Source: Carallia brachiata
Taxonomy: Eukaryota > Streptophyta > Magnoliopsida > Malpighiales > Rhizophoraceae
Direction: 5' to 3'
NCBI GenBank assembly: GCA_021464245.1
Contig: JADCRB010000055.1
Span: 1,146,487-1,210,486 of the forward strand
DNA length: 64,000 bases
Made by a program: the position numbers and the translations under genes. Shown one piece after another: positions 1 through 12,891 of this stretch; positions within the stretch are counted from its first letter, which is position 1, and every line of letters starts with the position of its first letter. The notes beneath the pieces are model-generated. The model searched no databases. It was not told where the DNA came from and saw nothing but the letters and a program-made list of their open reading frames with translations.

Positions 1-3000
1 CAAATATAAAAATGTTGACCTTGTAAGGGTCAATTATTTATCTAAGTTAAAAGTTGATAAAATAAAAACTTAAATTTGGGCCTAAAGTTGACCTTATATA
101 AATTATGAGCTAAAAATTTATAGAGAAAATTAAATTAATTGTGTTTGCACCAAAGCAAAATGCATAAAGACTTTAAATTTCGGTTCTAAATTAAATTGGA
201 AAAAGAAAAAACTCTCAAAACAAAATCATTAATCATGGCACAAAAAGCTCATTAGGCAAATGCAACTGTTTTTTGTTAATTTCGGTTCTAGGGGACGAGG
301 CTGCCAGTCAAAAATTCCTAGGAGATCGGATCTGAAGTTCCTTCAATTACATTCCTAATTCAACATCTTTTCCTTCAATTATTCCACTAATCAGCTGGTT
401 GCTTGCCGAAGTTGCTAGGGTATTTGAATTCCTTCAACTGTAGTTTTCTCCGATTCAAAATCATTTACTTTGAATAATTCCCAGTCCACCAGGCTGGCTT
501 TGGAATGATGGGCAGTGGGATTTTTTAAAGACAATCATCTTTGTCCTTAATTGATGGGTCTGATAAGACAAGTTTGAATACTTTTTTTCCCAACAATGGC
601 CATTTGCTCAATCATTTTGTCCAGTATCCCGTCAAATCATTCCTAATTTCCGGTTTAATATTGTTGCTTTTGGACAATTATTGGCTTATGTTTTAGTGTC
701 TTGCATTAAAAAAACCAAAAACATATTGGAATATGGTCGGTGCACTAATTTACCGTCCCATCTCCTCCGATCCCGTGACATTCCTCGCCGTAATTACGGT
801 CAGTTTTTCACCTCCCCAACATCTAACCAGGGGTTGCCCAAAAAAGGTACTAAAAGGTGTGCTTGATGAAGACGAACCCAAGAAAAGATTTGTACAGGGA
901 AAGCAAAGTGTAATAGACACTAGTTTGTTTTAGTTTTTTCTTTTTTTTTCCCCCTCCATATGTATGCAAAAAAATTGCTTACCAATTCCGAGTCATTTTT
1001 TTATACATAGAGTTAAAGTACGTTTGGGTCACATATTATACTTCCGTTGATAAAGATGCTACCCTAACAAATATTTTTTATGAATAAATGGACGTGAGAC
1101 ATATGTTAACTCACGCATAGAATCATTGTAATTAACGATTGCACCTCTTTTTGTCTTTTTCATGAATGATCGTTAGAGGTGTTAACGAACCAATATGCTC
1201 ACTAAATGTACGGTAACTCAATTCGATAAAAATTCATTTGAAACTTAATAACAAAACTCGTTTAATAAATTGATCAAATGTGAGTGACGATAGACTCGAT
1301 TTAATAAAAATTGTGAATAGTTTGTTTAAGAAATCATTTACAGCTCGTCTACATTTCATTTAAAATTTTATTTAGTATGTCATTAGAATATATTTGAAAA
1401 GTTCATTTTAGTCATAAATTAGCTTTATTATGAGAATAATAATGAAATTTTACACATTTAACTTTTTATAAATTCTATAAATATGGATACTTTGTGTATT
1501 TAGATGCTCTATTATATTTACAATTTTACATTAAAATAATTTTTTATTTTTTAATAATTAATTTTATTAAAGTAATCATTTTTTATAATCTAATTCCATT
1601 TATAAAATTTTAATTATTTTTATTAATACTATAAAATTAAACGATACGTTCATGAAAAAACATAAAACTCGGCTTGATAAAAGATAAATTTGACTCAACT
1701 AGACGTGTTAGCTAGACGAATAAGTTTAAATAGGCCAAAACTTGGCTAAACTCGACTCATTTATAGTCCTAATGATCATGATTGTAAGTGAACACCAAGA
1801 ATGGGCAAGTAATAATTATAAAAATATAATGTGAATCGGGCTGGGCTAGTTTTTATTCATAATAGAGCCCAATATTTATTAGGCTTATATAACCAATTAC
1901 CCACCAAGTTCTGAGGATCCTGCCCAATGTTGTCGATCCATTATCTGGGTCCAAAGGCTTTTGACTAATGGGAGGGATACTTCAAATTCTATACTCGTTT
2001 GCCAAGATGGACTCTGACGCGGGTGAGGATTTCAATGTGTGGTTGGGACGATAATATCAAATAGTTCGAGAATTCTAACATGTAACCGGTTGGCATGGAG
2101 CATGGTGTAGTTGCTTAGGGCATTAGCCGCCAAGTGGATAATTGGGAGTTTAAACCTCACTTCCTACAAAACAGAATTCTAACATGTAACGCAAAGATTA
2201 AACGCAGTGCAAGTTACATCCTTATGCCCGGCACAGCCCGGGATTGTTAACTCCGGCCCAGTTTCCTGAGTGAATCTATTCCATGCGCTATGTGAATCCC
2301 TCTGTTTGATTGCCTCTATTTTACTGAAATGATCTCAAAACTGTAACCACGCATGCCAATCTTGCTACTTCCCAGTACAATTTGACAACTACGCATCATA
2401 AAGAAGAGGTCGATGAAAGGCACACTAGATGGAGCAGATACTAGGAAGTTTTAAGGCAAAAGGCGATACATAACAAATGGTAGCAAGTGAAGTTCACAGA
2501 AGTTACTTTGTAACTCTATCCAAAATTTTCCATTGCAATATCTAAGAGGACCGTCCTCTTTTTGAGAACTTAAAAACCCTTTATTTCCAACAATATAAGC
2601 AGGAAATAAAACAACAGAACTGGGGAGCCCTATCTTCTGGCCAATATTAACTAATTCTTGAAAAACCATAGCGAGAGGAACAGACCAAAAGTACAGGATT
2701 TCTGTGGCTGAAACCTGTTACTTCCGAGTTCCGGTATCTGTTTCTGCCTCAAAAATAAATCATATCCCATGGGATAGGCTTCAATTTCATAAAGAAATTA
2801 TGCTCCTGAGAAAACACATGTCCGATACTTCCAAGAACATTACAAATTTACTGCCAAAGAGTAGTGATAATCATTCTCTTGTTTGTGCTTTTGCATTGTT
2901 TTCTTGTGACAACAAAGTTGATGGAATAGAAACAGAGAGATACCCCATTTCAGGAGCCTAGATGATAACATTACTCATTTATGAATCAACCATATTCAGT

Positions 3001-3050
3001 TCACAAGAGCTACTTGCCAAACAATTATCTTAACAGAAGTGAACAAATAG
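1..3050. other. Intergenic, no gene recognised
   Basis: AT-rich DNA downstream of the NEET gene. Short open frames exist on both strands, but none has a recognisable domain, splice structure or conserved motif. The only structure I can point to is a degenerate TE-like stretch at about 1173-1772, listed separately. The last 100-200 bases before 3051 are probably the 3'UTR of the NEET gene. Confidence 0.6.
1173..1772. mobile_element. Degenerate TE-like segment (possible non-autonomous element)
   Basis: About 600 bp of AT-rich DNA in which variants of an 'aactcg-tttaataaa' motif recur. It begins ttagaggtgttaacga and ends in ctcatttatagtcctaa. Read inward from each end, both ends start with TTAG and are loosely alike, so they may be decayed inverted termini. 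The pentamer tgatc occurs immediately outside both ends (1167-1171 and 1773-1777), as a target-site duplication would. There is no coding capacity. The family is not identified and the boundaries are approximate. Confidence 0.3.
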
Positions 3051-4422
3051 TTACTCTTTCTGCTTTTTCAAGAGCAATGGTCCAACATTGTCACCAGTAG
3101 ATTTGTTGTGCTTCACGTGGCTTCCATCACACAAAGGAAAAGTCCCTGACCTCCAACATCTGCAATTAACAAGTCCAAGTCACAGGCTTTGTAAGGCATG
3201 AACGAGATTGTCAAATACGCAAACCATGTTCCCCATTACAGGGGCGTTAAATCAAGCATACAGCAGGAGGGTGATGTGGTCATCATGAAACTAAAAATGC
3301 GATGAGAGGATTATGAAAGCACAAGCCAAACATTACTGGATGTTAACAATTTCAACTTATCTAACTGGCAAGACCTCGAAAATGAAAATACAATCGTAAT
3401 TAACACGACTTTTATCCAAGCTGGTCGAGCTCCCCGGAAGGATTCTTCACATTTGACCATTCAGGATCAGCACCATTATCAATTTACATAACGAAAATAA
3501 AGTCATAACAAGCCAAGGTGTTCTCTTGTTAAACGCCCGATTAAGGAAGTAAGACGGACGTGACATGGGGCTTTTCTTGGCATCAATTTCCAAAATGATT
3601 CCACGAATCAACAGAATAAGGCCAGAATTACACTGCAAACTCATCATCAACAAATAAAGACATAATGGCCTAAATTCAATTATCTAAAACATTCTTGCAA
3701 GACATGTTCTGCAGTACATCAAATTACAAGCCCCACAACAACCAACATCTCTCAGCAGCAAGCTCGGACGCAATCAATTTTTATATGTTGAAAATTTTTC
3801 ATTCAATTTCCTGTAACTAGACCATTCTAGCATCTTTTGCCACATAAAATGAATTCTGCAAACTTCCACTCAATTCAAAACATAAGAAATTAGACATGGG
3901 TGGGTTCAGAAGCTCAAAATTCGTTAAAAAAAAAAAAACACAAAAAAAGTTCAATCTTTGTTCCGATTGAGTGAAATATTAGTAAGAATAACGAATATAT
4001 ATATCTCGCAAAAACCGTAGTATAAAACATTATTAAATCTATATCTATAAAAAAATCCCTACACTTGTTTAACACCGGTAAACTTGAAAAAGAAAAAAAT
4101 TAATAATTTTTTTTCATAATTATATAATATAATTTTTGTGATACACATTATTGCTCTATTAGCAATGGAAGAAGGTTCGAAGAGAACCAAACCTGCAATA
4201 GGCGGTGAGGGGCTTAGAGAGATCAGAGACTATAACAGAGTCCACAACTTTCTCCTCATCCTTTCTGATTTGTGGGTTTATGGCTTGAGCTTCTGCTTTC
4301 ACCGCCACCGAGCGCCTCGGCCTCACAGCTGCGAGGCCACTTGGCCTGCAAGAGGGTCCCTCTATTCTCGATTTTCCGTAGCAAAACCCAGCGCCGCCGA
4401 TACATCCCGCAATTGTCGCCAT
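3051..4422 (-). CDS. NEET: NEET-type CDGSH iron-sulfur protein, plastid-targeted
   Basis: Two coding exons on the minus strand: 4422-4193 and 3159-3051, joined across a GT-AG intron of 1,033 bp. The spliced product has 112 residues, close to the 108 of Arabidopsis NEET (At5g51720). Residues 1-45 are a basic, Ser/Ala/Gly-rich transit-like leader. The CDGSH domain follows, with ligands C76, C78, C87 and H91 in the order C-x-C-x8-C-x3-H, split by the intron at Arg77. Plant NEET is a homodimeric 2Fe-2S protein of chloroplasts and mitochondria, linked to iron and ROS homeostasis and cluster transfer. The start was chosen at MATIAG because it opens the transit peptide; an upstream in-frame extension has no family support. 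No frame problems are visible. Confidence 0.93.
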
Positions 4423-5612
4423 CTCTATCCCTCTGTATGTCGGTCTAGCTTTTGCTTCTTGATGGCTTGTCGTCTGTGACTGTTGAAGAGCGTTTGGTGG
4501 CCGTGGTGGAGGGAATATTCCAGATATGAGGCTCGGGCTCCAATTGTTTGTTGGGTGCCGAAAGTGTGGACAGCACGCTCCCTTTGACTGGCGTGGAATC
4601 GGGGACCTCATTCGGGTGGACCGACCCGCACCACGTCAATACGTCATCCCCGCCAAAACACGACCGCACGTCGTTTAACTCTTCCGCTTGCTTGTTTGTT
4701 GTTGTTGTTGTTGTTTTTTTTTTCTATTTTTTGCATTAGAATATGCAGTTGAGTAATAAGGGAAAAAGAAAGTGAACGCTAATTTTGAGTTTGAAGATCA
4801 ATTGTTGAATATTGTTGTTATCGATTGTTACTACTGATAGTTGATTGCTGATTCTTTTTGTTGTTATTAATTACTGATAAAATTAATGAAATATGTAATT
4901 AATTTTATATACTTATTATTTCTGTTGAATACTGAAATGTCTAATTTAGACATTCAATTTATATAAATATATCATATTAAAAATTTTATTTTTATAATTT
5001 ATAATTTTATATTCTTAGAATAATATTTTATAAATAATATTGATAATTTTTTATTTAATTTTTAATTTTTTAAAAAATATTAATTATAACTAAATGGTAA
5101 AAAATATATTGTTATAAGTGTCAATATTAAAGAAAATTAAAGTGAAAAAAAATTATTTAAAAATAGTCAAAAAATATTGTATTTATATAAATATTAATAA
5201 AATAGATTAACATATTTAATTTATATGACAAGTGAAAAAAATAATAACAGAATTATATAAATATTTTTTAAAGGTAATTTAGTTCATATAAATTATTACT
5301 AATATTAAAAAATAAAAAGCAACTTAAAAAATAACAAAAAATAATTTTGAATTATTTTTTAATCGACTGCTATTAGTAAGACATATAAGAAAATAAGTAA
5401 AAAATCAAATAATAATATTAAAAAATTTATTAATCACTTATCTTTTCATTTTTTAAAAATAAAATACAAATAAACTCCCAAAAACACTAACCCGAACATC
5501 CCCTTAAACCTCAAATACGAGAGTGAGAGGCACACACTTTTCCTCTTATTGTCTGATCAAGATGCTTTTTGTTTGAAAATGGGTATTAATCCAGTTAATT
5601 GGAGAGTGTCGG

Positions 5613-6151
5613 GTTCCAACCTCTTTTTTTTTTTTTTTTGGTCTCGTGGGTTCCAACCCAAGGTTGTCAGAACTGGACCGGTTATCGAACCAGAAATATT
5701 AGTGGGTCAAGGTTCAACTGATTCAACCGGTCAAACCGGTATTTAAACTGGTATTTAATAATATATATGTGTATAAAAGTAATTACAAAAATAATATTTA
5801 TAAATAGTGATTAAATATTAATTTTTCTAATTTTAAGGATGAAATTGAAATTTTTAATAGATTTAGGACTAAATTGAACTTTTAAATTAAAGTTAATGCT
5901 TAAATTATAATTTAAATAACATTTAGGGTCAAATTGTAATTTATGAATTTTTTAATTTTATTGGACCGGTCCAACCGGTCCGGTTTTCACCGGTTCTTGA
6001 CTGGTTTTTTTCGGTTTTGACCGGTCTGAGTCACCCTTCAAAATTTATAAAAACCGACCCGGACCACCGGTCGATCTCCAATTCAACCGGTCCGACCAGT
6101 CCGATCCGACCGATCAGTCCAGTCCGGTTCTGACAACAGTGTTCCAACCTC
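5613..6151. mobile_element. Retroposon/MITE-like insertion with 11-bp flanking duplication
   Basis: The 11-mer gttccaacctc occurs at 5613-5623 and again at 6141-6151, as a target-site duplication would. The inserted part starts with a T16 tract (5624-5639), which would be a poly(A) tail if the element lies on the minus strand. The core at 5663-6137 is bounded by an imperfect inverted repeat: gttgtcagaac at the left matches gttctgacaac at the right. It is packed with ccggtcc/accggt-type motifs. There is no open reading frame of note. Inverted repeats, poly(T) and an 11-bp duplication together do not fit one textbook class. It could be a SINE-like retroposon or a MITE nested in one. Confidence 0.5.
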
Positions 6152-8989
6152 AACTTCGACCTACCCTAATCACTTTGGCTAGTAGGCCTTCGTAGCCGTC
6201 TTACGCTACTTTTCAGCCATATGGCATCAATGGCATCGGCATGGGCCTGATTTTTAGATTTCCAGCGAACACGATTCGAAGCCCGATATTGATTAGCTTG
6301 CCGGACTACCCCGTTAGAAGAAGGCCCGTCTAGTGGCTGATAAACATGCGCCCATCGAGCACTTTTTTGGGGAGTACAAAGAAACAGGGCCAGAAATATC
6401 TTCTTTTTATTTTAGGCCTTCTTGCAGTTCCAAAGTTATTTCTAGCCGAAAAAAAAACAAAAGAGTTGTATATATATATCTCATAAGTTAGTATAATTGA
6501 TTGACACTATTGACACATTTGGATCTTGTTTTCCAGTTTTAGTTTCTGTTTTAATTCCTGACCCTTGTAACCAAAAAATATATATATCAACTATTAAGTA
6601 TCAATTCTTGATTCTCAAAAAAAAAATATAAGTTATCTACAAAGACCCTAAATGGTTAGATTTTAAATTTTAAGTGTAGAAGTTTTTGAGTCTTAAATCG
6701 GATGTAAGATTTATAAGAAATAAATTATTTTTATTGTGTAATGAATAATTTAATAAATTTCTTAATAAAAAAAACCGTACTGTAATTACTACGCGACATT
6801 TTTATGGGTGAGAGTCTATCTTTCCTGTGGTCCTAGTTATATATAATTAGAACACTGAGGCTATTATAATGCATGTGTCACTGAGGCTATTATAAATTAG
6901 AACACTACGCATGCTTACAAAATTTTTACGCCCAGTTGACACTTATAATATTGGTTGATCGCCACCTAAAAAAGAATATCACGTGTTTATCCAAAAGATT
7001 TTTAATTAGTGTTTGAATGTAATGTTCTGAAAACAAAAACTTATAAATCTTATAATTTTCTGATGACAAAAATGTTTGAAGCTACCAAAATTATCTAATA
7101 ATTATACGTCTATAAACACTTGGAAAGTATATTTGATTGCTTCAAAATTTTTGAGGGAACAGTGCCCGTGGGTGGTTATTATCAGCCCTTTAGACTTTTA
7201 CTGCCCACCTTCCCACAATAATTGTCGCCTTTTTGACCCATGTCTTGTTAAAAACAGGAAACAATAATTCCTAGTTTCCTTACAGTTCTAAGGCATGCAG
7301 TCCTCCGGTCCTTACCCGAGAGAAAAAAAGAAAAGAAAAAAAAAACAATCCTCACAGTCGAAGTTCGAAAAAAAGGTAAAAAGTAAAAGCTACACATATA
7401 ATTCAAAGAAAAAAAAATAAAAATTAGAAATATAACATCAACCGAGAAAAAATTGGCTTTGACTTTGGCTTTGGCTTTGGAGACTTGCAATAAGCTCGAA
7501 TCATGCTGACCTGCATCAATTTTATTTTTTGTCAATAAAAATAAAAAAAAATGAAGGGTTCTCTATAATATATTTAAAAAATTGAACATTTACACTAAAT
7601 TCATAAAAAAAAATTTATTATACTTAGCATGAGTTATTCACTGTTTCTAGTATTGTGAAAAATCATACATATATTTAATTTTACTAAACACTTTGACAAA
7701 AAAATTGAACTCATGATTTATATGATATAAACTAATCTTCTCACAAATAAACCACATCGAAAACTAATTATCAACTGTTTTTTAGAGAGAAGAAAATGAG
7801 GAGAGAAAAAAATAGATAAAAGGAAAATTTTTCATTGTGTATGATTAAGAGTGGGTAATGTTAGGAAGAAAGATATATATTTTTTTTTGTTTGAAATATG
7901 ATAGAAAAAATAAAAAGGATAATATGTATTAAAATAAAAAATTTGTCATTTGTTTAAATTTTTTTTTTCGGTAGCAGAGAAAAAAACATTAAGTATATTA
8001 TAGTCTTTTCAAAAAAGTAGAGATCTTCCGCTTTCTTCTTGTTTAAGGAGGAATTGGAAATAGTGAATCGAATTTTTTTTTTCTTTTTTTTTTCTCTCCT
8101 CTCACTTCTCCCAAGTCCTAAATAAAAGGTGTAAGCATATTTTTTTTTTGTCGTTAAGAAATTTTATTAGACATTTAAGAGGAAGAAGTGAAATTTAATG
8201 AAATTTAAATATCTCACTAATTGATTAAGAGACATTTCCTTCAATCAATTAAATAAATATTTAACCTTAATATAAGCTTTCAATTAATAAAACAAATATT
8301 CAACCTCAATATAAATGTTTTCTATTCCCTTTTCTTCCCCGACATTCCTTTTTCCCAAAATTAATTGTAGCCCGATACTATCAGGCTCAAAGCCTCAAAC
8401 AAAGTGAACATTCTAGCCCAATACCATGAGGATGCCAAAAATAATTGTTAAAAAAGAAGGGCTAGCTGGAATAGGTATGAGCAAGACGAACCAAAAAGAA
8501 AAAAAAAAAGTAAAATTAGGTAATTATATTTAGATAATAATAAATAATAATATAATTAATAATATTAAATTATTTATTTATTTTTTTAAACTCAAAAATT
8601 TAATCATATATATTATTTTATAACTGTTTTTACAAAGTAAAAAAAAAACTTTTTTATAATAAATAATAAGAAAATGCCGTTTACATGATAATGGGGATAT
8701 CGTTGGGACAGCCATCACGGGACTCCTATGATGGGTGCAATCAATTGGCTATTTATTTCTCCACCAAATCCAGGGGGGCCCACAGATCCCTTTCCCTGGC
8801 TTCCTGCCTGCTCGTCCAGACCTAGTTATGTCACCAAGTTCTTGCACCACAAGTCTTGTTCCCCTTTGTCCCACTATTTTGACCCTTTATCCTCTCCCAT
8901 CTCAACCACAAGTAAAAGTAAAACCCATCAAAGTTCGGTGTGTGTAAGGAAAAATAAATAGAGAAAAAAAATATAATTATTTTTTTAAA

Positions 8990-9240
8990 ATTTTTTTATT
9001 TTTTATATTATTATAAATAATTTTATTTTTTAATTTTTTTCTCATAAATTACTATTTATATTTTCTTTCAACATATTTTTTCTCATTTTTTTATTATTTT
9101 AAATAATTTTATTTTCTCTCTATTTTTTTCTCAAAAATTACTATTTATCTTTTCTTTTACTTACTTTCTTTCTCTCAACTTTTTTTATCACTCTAAATAA
9201 TTTTATTTTCTCTCTACTTTCCTTTTTTTTTCTTCTCATT
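8990..9240. repeat. Approx. 90-bp AT-rich tandem repeat, about 3 copies
   Basis: The anchor aaataatttta recurs at 9015, 9101 and 9195, spacing of 86 and 94 bp. A second anchor, ctca(t/a)aaattactattta, recurs at 9041 and 9130. The same unit appears at 43.0-43.27 kb and, in reverse complement, at 11.9-12.15 kb, so this is a dispersed repeat family with internal tandem structure. It is non-coding. Confidence 0.55.
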
Positions 9241-11889
9241 TTCTCTCATTTTTCTTCATTGCTTCGCACTTCAAATACACTCCTCTAGAGTAAAGTTTTC
9301 ACAATGTGAGAGGGTTGTTGAAATGATGGTCCTCCTTAACAAAAATATAATTACTAGGATTTTGAGTATTTGGTATAATTACACAAGAAAATAAGAAGAA
9401 AATAAATTTTTTCCGCATTAACAACATTTACTAGGATTTTAGGTATTTGGTATAATTACACAAGAAATGATAGTCCTCATTGCAAACTGGTTTGTTTAAA
9501 TTTTTGTGTTGGACTAGTTCTTTTGTTTTTTTTTACCTGTTGGTATTTTATTTGAATTTTTAGAGTCGACGTGGCAGAGATAGTGAACAGAAGAAGAATC
9601 TCACTCAATGATTACATAGCAGCCTTTTCCGTTCCCTCTAGTATAAAACAACAAATTGTTAATTTGGATTGCAATAGTTAAAAAGAAAACGCTTCTCCAT
9701 AAAAATAAAAAAAAAAAGGTTAAAACGGCTAGACGGCCTCAAGATTTTTATAGACATAAATGAATGTAAACTAATTTTATGTTGTATATTAATGTTGTTT
9801 ATATATTATTAATAATATTTTATATTAAATAGAAAATATATAATAAAATGACACAAAAAACAACCCAAGAAAAAAAAAAAAAAAAAAAAGTAAAAACCAG
9901 AACAATGTAAATAAACAAAACAATGTTACGTCTGTTATCCAAAAGTACAATGCCTTCCCTTCCCTGCCTAGGAGAGAGCCAAAAAAATCACATCAATCCC
10001 AATCTTTTGAAACCCTAATAATAAATGTAGTTCCCAATGTTGGGCCCCACTGTAATACAAATCAGAAAAGTGGGCCAAATGGGCAATCACGCCGGCAGCA
10101 TAGGCTGACGGCTAGAACCGGCGGAGAAGTCGCCGATTGGTTCGCCCCTTTTTACATCGAGACTGTGAAAGTACAATTACCCTATTACTGCAATGGGGTA
10201 TGCCGCTGTCACTTTCTTGAGGGCCATAGCCTCCCTCAGATTCCACCACGTGTCTTGGGACTTTTGATAAGATGGTGGTTTGATTGTCTGAGAGCTCTGC
10301 CTCGGCTGACCCGAAATTCCGAGAAAAAAGCCTGCAACGCGAGAAGGGTCCTTTTTGGGTGCCATAACTGCTTCATCACGGTGATCACTACCTGTAATCT
10401 AAGCATTGTATTAGTTAAAAATTATCATTAACACTTTTAATCCATGGGTTACTCTTGCAGCAAAGAACAAGAGTTAATTTTTTAAAGTTTTATGTTCACA
10501 TTTTTTTGAAAAATATGTTAAGATTGCAGAATTTTGATCACATTTGTAAGTATTTGTGGCTAAAATTGAATATCTCAGTCAAAGATGAAAATTTTGACCA
10601 GCAGTCAAAAGAAAACTTTTTCGTGGAAATAAATAACGTGGGAAATATTGTCTTGTCGTGTTTGATTTTGGACAAGAAACCAGTGCCACAGAGTTGAAGC
10701 ATAAAAATGGCCGAACTAATGTTATCCCACTTACAGGGAAGTATCAATTGCTTTCAGGCATGTCTTTGGAAACCAACGTAGCAAGATCTGACGGTTGGGG
10801 TTGCATCTAGGATTTTGAGCCACGGATTCAATCACCGATTATAAAAGGGCCCCAGCTACCCGGGAAGCCCAAAAAATGACAAGGTTTTGTCTACGTTTAT
10901 GAAAAAAGTTAAAAAGAGATGTAGAGCCAGGCCAGGCCGAAGATTGAAGAGGGCTATTTCATTAGCTTTATACAGGTCTATATGTCCGCTTTATTGCTGA
11001 AACGCTGATTACTGCTGCCGCAGACGCTGCCTTCGGCGTTTTCTGCTTTTGCCAACTCCTTTTTTGGGTACCAGGCCCTCCCCTCGTCCTCCTCTCCCGG
11101 CGAAAGACTCGGCAATTAAATTTTTGTTTTTGAAGATGAAGACTCTGCAGATAAATTGTTGAGACAAACAATTTTAACCTACATTTTGATAAACTGAGAG
11201 AACTGATGTAGCTAGAGATGTAAAAATATTTTATACATTGTCAACTGTCAACAAGACTTTTATATATCAATTTTAATTTTAATCGTGTTTCATATTAGAT
11301 GTTTTTATAAGTCTCTATACGTTTGTTTTATCAATACTATACAAAAAAAACTTGTTGGCAATGCCAAAAAAAAAAATTATTTCTATTTCTCAACTTCATC
11401 GGCGTCAGTCTACCTTTTTTGCTTTAACCCAGCAAAGTAAAAAAAAAAAAACAAAATAAAGGTAGAAAGTCAAAATTTATAATTACTCGCTCAAGCATTT
11501 GCCCTCGAATGAATTATCGTTGGCAAAGCAATAAAAAGGCGTGGAATTAGCAACAATATCGTTTGAAACCCAACGAAACCAAACATTCCTCTGTTGCCTT
11601 GCCCGCTAAAACAGAACAAAACCAAACACAGATAGACACGCGCCTCCATTGGGCGAGTCTGTACTTTAGCCTTTAAAACAAAAAAAAAAAAAATCTTTAA
11701 TTACTAGCACGTGACGCGATGATCATAATCCGAATGGTCCCTTTCGCCACGCGCTAATTACGTTGTGCGGGGATATACTGTAAATCAAGACAAATTAATT
11801 TAATATAAAAAAAAATACATGTAAAATAATCATAAAATAATAACAATCAATAAAAAGTTCTTTCTAAGGATTTTTTAAATTTTTTTATA

Positions 11890-12150
11890 AAATTTAAAAT
11901 TAATAATGTGTTTAGATTGAGTAAAAAAGTGTGAAAAGAAAAAAAACGAGAAAGAAAATTATAAGAAAATAAAGTTATCTGAATAAGTATAGAAAGTATT
12001 AAGAAAAAAAATAAATAATAATTTATGAGAAAAAAAGTGATAAAAAAAATTATTTTTAGAGAAAATTTGAAAAAAAAAATAAAAAATTGATAAAGTAATG
12101 ATTATAGTAATAATTAAAATTTTTTTAAATTTTTTATAACAAAATAAACA
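11890..12150. repeat. Inverted copy of the approx. 90-bp AT-rich repeat family
   Basis: A-rich strand of the same repeat seen at 9.0 and 43.1 kb. For example, the segment around 12012-12038 (ataataatttatgagaaaaa) is the reverse complement of the ctcataaattactattt anchor. About two units are visible, flanked by gtgtttagatt on the left and aaacagactctaag on the right. Non-coding and degenerate. Confidence 0.4.
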
Positions 12151-12762
12151 GACTCTAAGATAATATTAAATATATTTAAATTTTAATTAAAAAGATAAAA
12201 TTTTATTATGATTATTTACTATATATAATCAGAACTCTTTAAGATAAAATATAATGTTTAAAAAAAAAATTATTTGAATATGTAATAATAGATATAAAAA
12301 TAATATTTAAAAATTAAATTATTAAATTATAAAAAATATATTAAATTTTTAAAAATAAATAAATTATTAAATTAATTATATATTTTTCGTATATAATATA
12401 TTGTATGATCACGTAATTATGTTAGTAAAAAAAAATTGCAACGGCTCGGGGAGACGGCAGTACGGATTTGGACCGCCAGCTATCGCTTCTCCGATAGTCA
12501 AATCATTAATAAGAAAAAGTAAAAAAACACAAAAAAAAGGAAATTTTCGTCCTACGGTCAGCCGCTAACGTCTATTCACCGCCGTTTAACCGAGTCCTTC
12601 TTTGTTTCTCTCTCTAGACTGTACTATTTCTCTGCAAACCTCCTCCTTCTCTCTCCTCTCTGTCTTTCTCTGTCCTCATAAAGCCTCAGTTTTTAACTCG
12701 TGCCTTTTTCCTTCACGCCAAACGCCTGCTCGCCTCTCTCTCTCTCTTTCTGTGTAGAGACA

Positions 12763-12816
12763 ATGGCATTGAAGAGCTCCGCTTCTGCTTCTTCTACTTC
12801 AATGTCTCAACCATAA
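12763..12816 (+). CDS. Upstream ORF (17 codons) in the ERL leader
   Basis: An ATG at 12763 opens a 17-codon frame, rich in Ser and Ala, that ends at TAA 12814-12816. This is 75 bp before the ERL start codon and does not overlap it. It follows a CT-rich leader tract. If the mapped leader includes it, it could lower ERL translation. I see no evidence that the peptide itself is conserved. Confidence 0.35.
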   Translation: MALKSSASASSTSMSQP

Positions 12817-12891
12817 TAGTCTGTCTTGTCCGTCTCTCTTTGTGTTTCACTTTTGTTTTTCTGGTTGTCTGTCCGTGTGTGTGGTTTGAAG

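Larger units (their letters stand above)
4423..12600. other. TE- and repeat-rich intergenic region, no gene recognised
   Basis: More than 8 kb between the divergently transcribed NEET and ERL genes. Most of it is A/T homopolymer-rich sequence. It contains a flanked retroposon-like insertion (5613-6151) and two patches of an about 90-bp AT-rich repeat family (8990-9240 and, inverted, 11890-12150). A GC-richer segment at about 10041-10430 has an 88-codon open frame on the plus strand and a 62-codon frame on the minus strand, but neither resembles any protein I know. I see no tRNA or other RNA gene. Confidence 0.6.

Noticed and set aside
10165..10431. Open frames on both strands in a GC-richer patch
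   Set aside because: Neither translation resembles a known protein and there is no supporting splice structure.
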